Source: an uncultured Olsenella sp. (lineage in GTDB: Bacteria; Actinomycetota; Coriobacteriia; Coriobacteriales; Atopobiaceae). Taken from it: a stretch of DNA of 64,000 nt. The notes under the pieces were generated by a model. It worked only from the letters and a program-made list of their open reading frames with translations, made no database searches and was not told the DNA's origin. This document shows positions 58,806-64,000 of the stretch, piece after piece. Within the stretch, counting starts at the first letter, position 1, and each line of letters begins with the position of its first letter. Both the position numbers and the translations under genes were made by a program. The stretch is from assembly GCA_900314495.1 (NCBI GenBank), contig OMVJ01000009.1, positions 47,079-111,078 on the forward strand, written 5' to 3'.

Positions 58806-60518
58806 TTACTCCTCCTCGGATGTGGACGTGCTGGTGCCAAAGCGGCCGATTACCGCGTTCATGATCAGAACGGCGGCGTAGGTGATGATGATCAGGACGG
58901 TCGAGAAGGCGCAGGCGATGCCGTAGTCGCCCTTGCCGGCGAACTCGTTGATCTGGACCGTGATGAGCAGGAACTGCGGGGTGACCAGCAGGATGATGGC
59001 CGAGATTGCGGTGATGGAGCGAACGAACGCCGTCACCAGGCCAGACAGGAAGGAGTCCTTGATGAGGGGCAGGGTGACCGTGCGGAAGACGGTAAAGCTG
59101 TCCGCGCCCATGTCGTAGGCGGACTCCTCGATGGACTTGTCGATCTGGCGCAGGGCCGAGATGCCGGAGCGCGTGCCGGTGGGCAGCGAGCGGACGATGA
59201 ACACGATCACCAGGATGGCGGCGGAACCGTACAGGCCCTGCATGACGCCCGTGTGGAAGAGGCCGCCCGAGTAGCCGCGAATGTAGCCGACGCCCAGGAC
59301 GGTGCCGGGCACGGCCATGGCCAGCATGGACACGAACTCGATGAAGCCCTTGGACTTGAAGTTACGCTTGACCACCATGTAGGAGATGATCATGGAGAGA
59401 AGGGCCGTGAGCGGCGCGGCAATGAGCGAGAGAATGAAGGAGTCGCGGAAGGCCTTGAGGCCGTGGTAGCGCGTGAACATGAGTTTGAACCACTTGAAGG
59501 TCAGGCTGTAGTCGCGGCCCCAGGTCTTGAAGAGGGCGCCCAGCGGCACGCAGATGTACATGCCAACCACGAAGACGGCCACGGCACCGCACAGGATGGT
59601 GAGCGGCACGCGCACGGAGTTGTCCGTGATGAGCATGCGGCCACGTGAGGCCTTGCCCGTGAGGGTGGCCGTGGACTTGGCCTCCAGCACGTACTTCTGC
59701 ACGAAGAACATGATCATGGTTATGCACAGCAGGACCACTGCCATGGCGGAGGCGCCCTGCTTGTCGTACGCACCGGTGATCTGCAGGTAGATGGTGGTCG
59801 CCAGCGTGTCGTAGGAGCCGCCGATGATCATGGGGTTGGCGAAGTCGGCAATGGACTCGATGAAGGTGACCAGGAATGCGTTGCCCAGGCCGGGAAGGAT
59901 CAGGGGCAGGGTGACGGAGGTGAAGACCTTCCAACGGGAGGCGCCCATGTCGCGCGCAGCCTCCTCAAGAGACGGGTCGATGTTCTTGAGCAGGCCCTTG
60001 AGCATCATGTAGCACACGGGGAAGAACGTGAGCGTCTGGACCACGAAGATGCCCCAGTAGCCGTACACGTTGTTGTCGTAGATGTGCAGCAGGCCTCGCG
60101 TGATGATGCCGGAGCGGCCGAACAGCAGGATCATGGAAAGCGACAGCACGAACGGGGGCGAAACCACCGGCAGCATGGAGACGACCTTGAACAGGCCGGA
60201 CATGAACTTGGTCCGCAGCTTCACGTACACCTCAACGTACGCGAAGAGCAGGCCCACCAGCGCGGAGACTATGCTCACCAGGAAGCCCACCGCCAGCGTG
60301 TTGGTGATGGCCGTCCGGAAGCTGGGCATGGCAAGGACGCGCTGGAAGATGGACAGGGTGGGGCCATGCTCCCCCACAATGGAGTCCACCAGCAGGATGG
60401 CAAGCGGGTACAGAATGAACAGCGTCAAGAAGGCGATAAGAACGACGATGGTCGTGACCAGAATGGGGTCGGCCATCAGCTTCTTACGGTCGAGTTGAGC
60501 GCTTTGGGTTTTGGCCAT
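58806..60518 (-). CDS. ABC transporter permease, fused two-domain FbpB type
   Basis: This 570-aa protein has about twelve predicted membrane helices in two homologous halves. Each carries an EAA docking loop (EEAARDMGASRWKVFTSVTLPL and EESAYDMGADSFTVFRTVTLPL). Such fused permeases serve Fe3+ or 2-aminoethylphosphonate-type importers. ATG 60518 follows AGAGGGG. Confidence 0.9.
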   Translation of the reverse strand: MAKTQSAQLDRKKLMADPILVTTIVVLIAFLTLFILYPLAILLVDSIVGEHGPTLSIFQRVLAMPSFRTAITNTLAVGFLVSIVSALVGLLFAYVEVYVKLRTKFMSGLFKVVSMLPVVSPPFVLSLSMILLFGRSGIITRGLLHIYDNNVYGYWGIFVVQTLTFFPVCYMMLKGLLKNIDPSLEEAARDMGASRWKVFTSVTLPLILPGLGNAFLVTFIESIADFANPMIIGGSYDTLATTIYLQITGAYDKQGASAMAVVLLCITMIMFFVQKYVLEAKSTATLTGKASRGRMLITDNSVRVPLTILCGAVAVFVVGMYICVPLGALFKTWGRDYSLTFKWFKLMFTRYHGLKAFRDSFILSLIAAPLTALLSMIISYMVVKRNFKSKGFIEFVSMLAMAVPGTVLGVGYIRGYSGGLFHTGVMQGLYGSAAILVIVFIVRSLPTGTRSGISALRQIDKSIEESAYDMGADSFTVFRTVTLPLIKDSFLSGLVTAFVRSITAISAIILLVTPQFLLITVQINEFAGKGDYGIACAFSTVLIIITYAAVLIMNAVIGRFGTSTSTSEEE

Positions 60519-60608
60519 AAGGCGAATCCCCTCTACTAGGCTGGACCGGTGCATTCGGACGAACGGTCGCAGCTTACGTACACCTTACAAAAGCTCGAGT
60601 CACAACAA

Positions 60609-60645
60609 GGCGGACGAACGGGGTCGAGTTTTCCGTTCGTCCGCC
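60609..60645 (-). terminator. Attenuating hairpin between binding-protein and permease genes
   Basis: GGCGGACGAACGG pairs with CCGTTCGTCCGCC (13 bp perfect), followed on the minus strand by TTGTTGTGA. The weak U-tract suggests partial termination, giving more binding protein than membrane components. Confidence 0.6.
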
Positions 60646-60680
60646 TCTAGCGGATTTCAGATGCGCGGTCCCACGAGGGA

Positions 60681-61820
60681 CTACTCGGTCTGGAAGCGGT
60701 CGTCGCCGCCGCCGAGGGCGTTCATGACGTCAGCCACGTACTGCTCGGTGTTCTGCTTGGCGTCCTCGAAGTCGTAGTCCATGACGTTGTTGGGATCCAG
60801 GCCGTACTCGGTGGCAATCTCGGGCTGGGTGGCGTTGTCGATGACCAGGAACTGGTAGGAGCCGTTCTCCTGAGCCAGGTTCACGCACTCGGGCGAGAGG
60901 GCGTACTCAACCCACAGCTTTGCGGCGTTCTCGTGCTGGCAGCCCTTGAAGATGGCGGTTGCGCCGACCTCGTAGGAGGCGCCGGAGGAAGGGATGACCA
61001 GGCCCACGTTGTCGTAGCCCTTGTCCACGATCTGGTAGATGCCGTCATGCAGCATGCCGACGCCCACGATGCACTCGCCCGTGCCGATGGACTTGGAGGG
61101 GCCGGAGCCGGACTTGGTGTACTGGGCGATGTTCTTGTCCAGGTCCACCAGGTACTGGATGCCCTCGTCGTGGCCGTACTTCTGGATGACGGTGTTGATG
61201 ACCAGCTTGGCGGTGCCGGACGTGTTGTAGTTGGACATCCACACCAGGTCCTTGTACTTCTCGTCCTTGAGGTCGGGCCAGTCCGCCGGCGGGTCCAGCT
61301 GCAGGCGGTCGAGCTCGTCCTTGTTGTACATGAAGCCCAGGATGCCCTTGTAGATGCCGTACCAGTCGTTGTTGGTGGACTTGAACTTCTCGTCGATGAG
61401 GTGGGAGGCGTTGGCCGGTTCGTACACCTCGAGCAGGCCCTCGGAGGAGGCCATGTTGTAGGGGTCGGTGGTGCCGCCGAACCAGACGTCGCCGGACGGG
61501 TTGCCGTTCTCCTCCTCGATCTTGGCCTGGACCTCGCCGGTGGAGAGGCGCTGGTACTGGGTCTCGATGCCATAGAGCTCCTGGAAGTGCTCCGTGGCGG
61601 CCGCCAGGTACTCCTCCTCGCAGGAGCCGTAGACGACCAGGGTGCCCTCCTCCTTGGCAGCGCTGATGAGATCCTCGGAGGCGCCCACGGTGTCCGCGCC
61701 GGCGGCCGAGCCGGCGGCAGAGCCGGAGTCAGAGCCAGAGCTGCCGCATGCAGCCAGGCCAAGGGCCGCGGCGGTTGCGGCCGCGCCACCTACGAAGTTC
61801 CTACGAGTCAGGTTGAGCAT
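60681..61820 (-). CDS. Extracellular solute-binding lipoprotein (Fe3+-type, family 1)
   Basis: This 379-aa protein has a twin-arginine-like signal (LTRRNFVGGAA) and lipobox LAACGS (Cys25), followed by an FbpA/AfuA-type binding fold (GTLVVYGSCEEEYLAA, GDVWFGGTTDP, LGFMYNKDELD, ECIVGVGML). Ferric iron or an organic phosphonate are the usual ligands; sequence does not settle it. ATG 61820 follows AAAGGGGAGG. First gene of the importer operon. The promoter should lie in the AT-rich 61868-61902. Confidence 0.87.
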   Translation of the reverse strand: MLNLTRRNFVGGAAATAAALGLAACGSSGSDSGSAAGSAAGADTVGASEDLISAAKEEGTLVVYGSCEEEYLAAATEHFQELYGIETQYQRLSTGEVQAKIEEENGNPSGDVWFGGTTDPYNMASSEGLLEVYEPANASHLIDEKFKSTNNDWYGIYKGILGFMYNKDELDRLQLDPPADWPDLKDEKYKDLVWMSNYNTSGTAKLVINTVIQKYGHDEGIQYLVDLDKNIAQYTKSGSGPSKSIGTGECIVGVGMLHDGIYQIVDKGYDNVGLVIPSSGASYEVGATAIFKGCQHENAAKLWVEYALSPECVNLAQENGSYQFLVIDNATQPEIATEYGLDPNNVMDYDFEDAKQNTEQYVADVMNALGGGDDRFQTE

Positions 61821-62013
61821 GTTTCCTCCCCTTTTCCCTTGACGGCGCCGCAAGCTCTCATGCGTTTACCGTCATATTACATTACGCTAACGCGCTCATT
61901 ACATCGTGGGGCACGAGGGGCAAACCAACCACAAGAATTCGCCGAATGGTCAACGGCGGTTATCAAACAAGCCCGCCACCCCCAGGCCGGAGGCGACGGG
62001 CCAAGACCGGCGC

Positions 62014-62883
62014 CTACTGCTCCGTCAGCTGAAGGCGGCACTGCATGAGGGAGGCTCGCTGATCGTCGCTCACCTCGGGGTAGCGGGGGTCCATCTCCTC
62101 CAGCTCCGCGACGATGGCCTCCGAGATGAGCCACCGCGCGAACCACTTCTGGTCTGCCGGGATCACGTACCAAGGGGCGTGCTTGGTGGCGGTCCCGTCA
62201 ATCGCGGCCTCGTAGGCCTTCATGTACTGGGGCCACAGGGCGCGCTCGCGCAGGTCCCCCTCGCTGAACTTCCAGTTCTTGGTGGGGTTGTCAATGCGCT
62301 CCAGGAAGCGCTTGCGCTGCTCGTCTTTGCCGACGTTCAGGAAGACCTTCAGCACGCGGTAGCCGTTCTCCCACAGGTACTCCTCGAAGTCTCGGATCTG
62401 CCGATAGCGCTTGGAGAAGAACTCGTCGTCGTCCATGCCGGTGCAGCGGTCGGGCATCTTGTAGCCCTTCTGCATCTGGTGCACGCGAACCACCAGCACG
62501 TCCTCGTAGTAGCTGCGGTTGAAGAGGGCAATCTTGCCGCGCTCTGGCAGGTGGCGCACGGCGCGCCACAGGTAGTCGTGGGCCAACTCCTCGTGGGAGG
62601 GCTGTTTGAAGCTGTACACGTCCACGCCCTGCGGGTTGACGCCGCTCATGACGTGCCTGATGGTGGAGTCCTTGCCCGCCGCGTCCATGGCCTGGATCAG
62701 GATGACCAGGCCCTCGCGTCCCTCCGCATACAGCTTGTCCTGCAGCTGTGCCATGCGCTCCCTGTTGGCAGCGGTCCTGGCCGCGTACTCGTCGCTCTTT
62801 GCCTTCTCCTCCTTGGCGTTGGTGGGGTAGTCCCCAATGCGGAACCTGCCCTCGCCGTCGAACCTGCAATCCCTGATGTCCAC
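62014..62883 (-). CDS. ppk2: Polyphosphate kinase 2 family protein
   Basis: This 289-aa protein has the PPK2 Walker A AMDAAGKDST (65-74), Walker B-type FNRSYYEDVLVVRVH and the lid region (RQIRDFEEYLWENG), then KFSEGDLRERALW. It moves phosphate between polyphosphate and nucleotides; the class and preferred direction are not clear. GTG 62883 is chosen because AAAGGGG lies at the right distance; an upstream GTG at 62931 would add 16 residues but has no ribosome site. Confidence 0.88.
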   Translation of the reverse strand: MDIRDCRFDGEGRFRIGDYPTNAKEEKAKSDEYAARTAANRERMAQLQDKLYAEGREGLVILIQAMDAAGKDSTIRHVMSGVNPQGVDVYSFKQPSHEELAHDYLWRAVRHLPERGKIALFNRSYYEDVLVVRVHQMQKGYKMPDRCTGMDDDEFFSKRYRQIRDFEEYLWENGYRVLKVFLNVGKDEQRKRFLERIDNPTKNWKFSEGDLRERALWPQYMKAYEAAIDGTATKHAPWYVIPADQKWFARWLISEAIVAELEEMDPRYPEVSDDQRASLMQCRLQLTEQ

Positions 62884-63067
62884 CAGAATCCCCTTTCCCA
62901 AGTAGCCGGGCAAGCCCTCCCGGCGCCGCACGTGCCGTCACATGCGGTGCATTTGTTCATCCTTGTGAGGATGATGCAAGCGCACGTTTGTGGGGCTATC
63001 ATGTCAGGCGAATGTAAGAATCTTTGGCGGCAAACGTCAGCCGTCACCCAGATCGGATAGTTCCAGC

Positions 63068-64000
63068 ATGCCAGTTGCCGCACCGTACGCGCTCGCGCCC
63101 TTCGCGGGCGCGGTTGTCATTGTCCTTCTCTGCATTCTTCGCAGGAGGTCCGCCGCCAAAGGGGCACCCCTGCCCAAATCCACCCTCCGGTGGGCCAGCA
63201 TCTTCGTGATCGCGCTGGCCTTCTGCGGCACCTACGTGTGCATGGGTCTCCTCAAGACGCAGCCGGAAGACCTCGTGAGGTTCACCGCAGTTGCCGTCGC
63301 CCTCTCGCTCCCCGTTCTGTGGCGGGAGAGGCTCATGGCATGGATTGACGCGCGCAGGCGGCTGGTGCGTTTCGTGCTGCGAGTGCTCGCTCTGGGCCTG
63401 GCGGCCCTGGCATGCGCGGCTACGCTGGAGTCAACCTACAACGTCACCTACTTCAAGATCGACCCCTACTACGTCATGCTCCAGTGGCTCATCGTGCTGG
63501 GCGTCATGGCCACCCTCTACTTCCTGGGCCAGCGCCGCGGTGCCGCGGCGCTGCCTGCCGTGCTCCTTGCGTACGTCATTGGCCTGGCACAGTACTTCAC
63601 CTACCAGTTCAAGGGCGCGGCCATCCTCCCCGGTGACGTCACGGCACTTGGGACGGCGGTCTCTGTGGGTGGCAACTACACCTACTCCGTCGAGACGTCG
63701 GCCCTGGTGGGCCTGTCCTACGGGCTTGCCGCCGTGGCCCTGCTCTCGCTCGTGCGCGCACCGCGCACGGTTGGCCCAGAGCCCGCACATGCCGCGCCAC
63801 GCAAGGCCCCCGTCACCCGCGTGGTAACCAACCTGAGCCTGGCCGTGGTCTGCGGGGCGCTCTTCGTGGGCTTAGTGACCATTCCCAGCTTCAGCGGCTT
63901 CATGGGCGTGAGGATGCAGGAGTGGTTCGCCTACGGCTACTACTGCGAGCAGGGCTTCCTTCCCTGCTTCGTGCTGGAGTGCCAGAAGCTGCCCATCCCC
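63068..64000 (+). CDS. LTA-synthase-like (sulfatase superfamily) membrane protein, N-terminal part
   Basis: The frame is open from ATG 63068 to the right edge (311 codons). It shows seven or more hydrophobic segments, then YQFKGAAILPGDVTALGTA and GGNYTYSVE, typical of the membrane region of lipoteichoic-acid-synthase-like phosphoglycerol transferases. The region before the catalytic domain (SGFMGVRMQEWFAYGYY) is reached, but the sulfatase-like catalytic part lies beyond the window. A short inverted repeat CATCCT-N4-AGGATG lies about 100 bp upstream (62958-62973). Confidence 0.75.
   Translation, partial: MPVAAPYALAPFAGAVVIVLLCILRRRSAAKGAPLPKSTLRWASIFVIALAFCGTYVCMGLLKTQPEDLVRFTAVAVALSLPVLWRERLMAWIDARRRLVRFVLRVLALGLAALACAATLESTYNVTYFKIDPYYVMLQWLIVLGVMATLYFLGQRRGAAALPAVLLAYVIGLAQYFTYQFKGAAILPGDVTALGTAVSVGGNYTYSVETSALVGLSYGLAAVALLSLVRAPRTVGPEPAHAAPRKAPVTRVVTNLSLAVVCGALFVGLVTIPSFSGFMGVRMQEWFAYGYYCEQGFLPCFVLECQKLPIP

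Overview
The window is GC-rich, gene-dense chromosomal DNA with few strand switches. The most likely source is an anaerobic gut or oral actinobacterium of the class Coriobacteriia (Olsenella/Atopobium/Collinsella-like). This rests on protein style, the anaerobic cobalamin route, T-box control of trp, HtpG and recurrent intergenic palindromes. It is inference; no rRNA or taxonomic marker is present. I found no tRNA, rRNA, IS element, prophage or CRISPR array.

Layout. 1-2.3 kb: a MoeA-type molybdopterin-binding protein (cut by the left edge) and a PHP phosphoesterase. 2.5-9.7 kb: a complete trpEGDCFBA operon on the minus strand, led by a T-box and closed by a strong terminator inside a 105-bp near-palindrome. 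9.7-12.5 kb: a LytTR/DUF3021 pair and a divergent HipBA toxin-antitoxin module with phased operators. 12.5-19.5 kb: a molybdenum block (moaC-MOSC fusion, moaA, modC, modB), then a Tat/lipoprotein transglutaminase and a CcdA-TlpA fusion behind a long structured leader. 19.8-41.2 kb: a 21-kb, almost gapless minus-strand cobalamin operon behind a cobalamin riboswitch. It encodes a lipoprotein cobaltochelatase CbiK, CbiL, a BtuFCD-type importer with two related exported proteins, CbiD, F, GH, J, ET, A, B, P, C, CobD and CobT, U, S, C. cbiA carries a frameshift and cobD an internal deletion in this sequence. 41.6-48.6 kb: htpG, a DUF1292 protein, pfkA, an M18 aminopeptidase and a CPA2-type antiporter. 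48.9-53.7 kb: a plus-strand operon of a circularly permuted ATP-grasp, an alpha-E protein, a transglutaminase and two M14 aspartoacylase/desuccinylase-like proteins, the second lacking key catalytic residues. 53.8-57.6 kb: an NdpA-like nucleoid protein, ThpR, an RpiR-type regulator and an EIIA domain protein lacking both phosphorylatable histidines. 57.7-61.8 kb: a Fe3+-type ABC importer. 62-64 kb: PPK2 and the start of an LTA-synthase-like membrane protein.

How the parts work together. The trp operon converts chorismate to tryptophan under tRNA-Trp sensing. The cob operon runs from sirohydrochlorin to cobalamin plus corrinoid/cobalt uptake under B12 feedback; uroporphyrinogen methyltransferase and a corrinoid adenosyltransferase are not in the window. 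The molybdenum genes supply import and early Moco synthesis. The most intriguing module is the ATP-grasp/alpha-E/transglutaminase/M14 operon, a candidate peptide-tagging and untagging system. Two families of short palindromes and several ~90-105-bp near-palindromes are scattered between genes; some double as terminators, and one pair has become part of a coding sequence.
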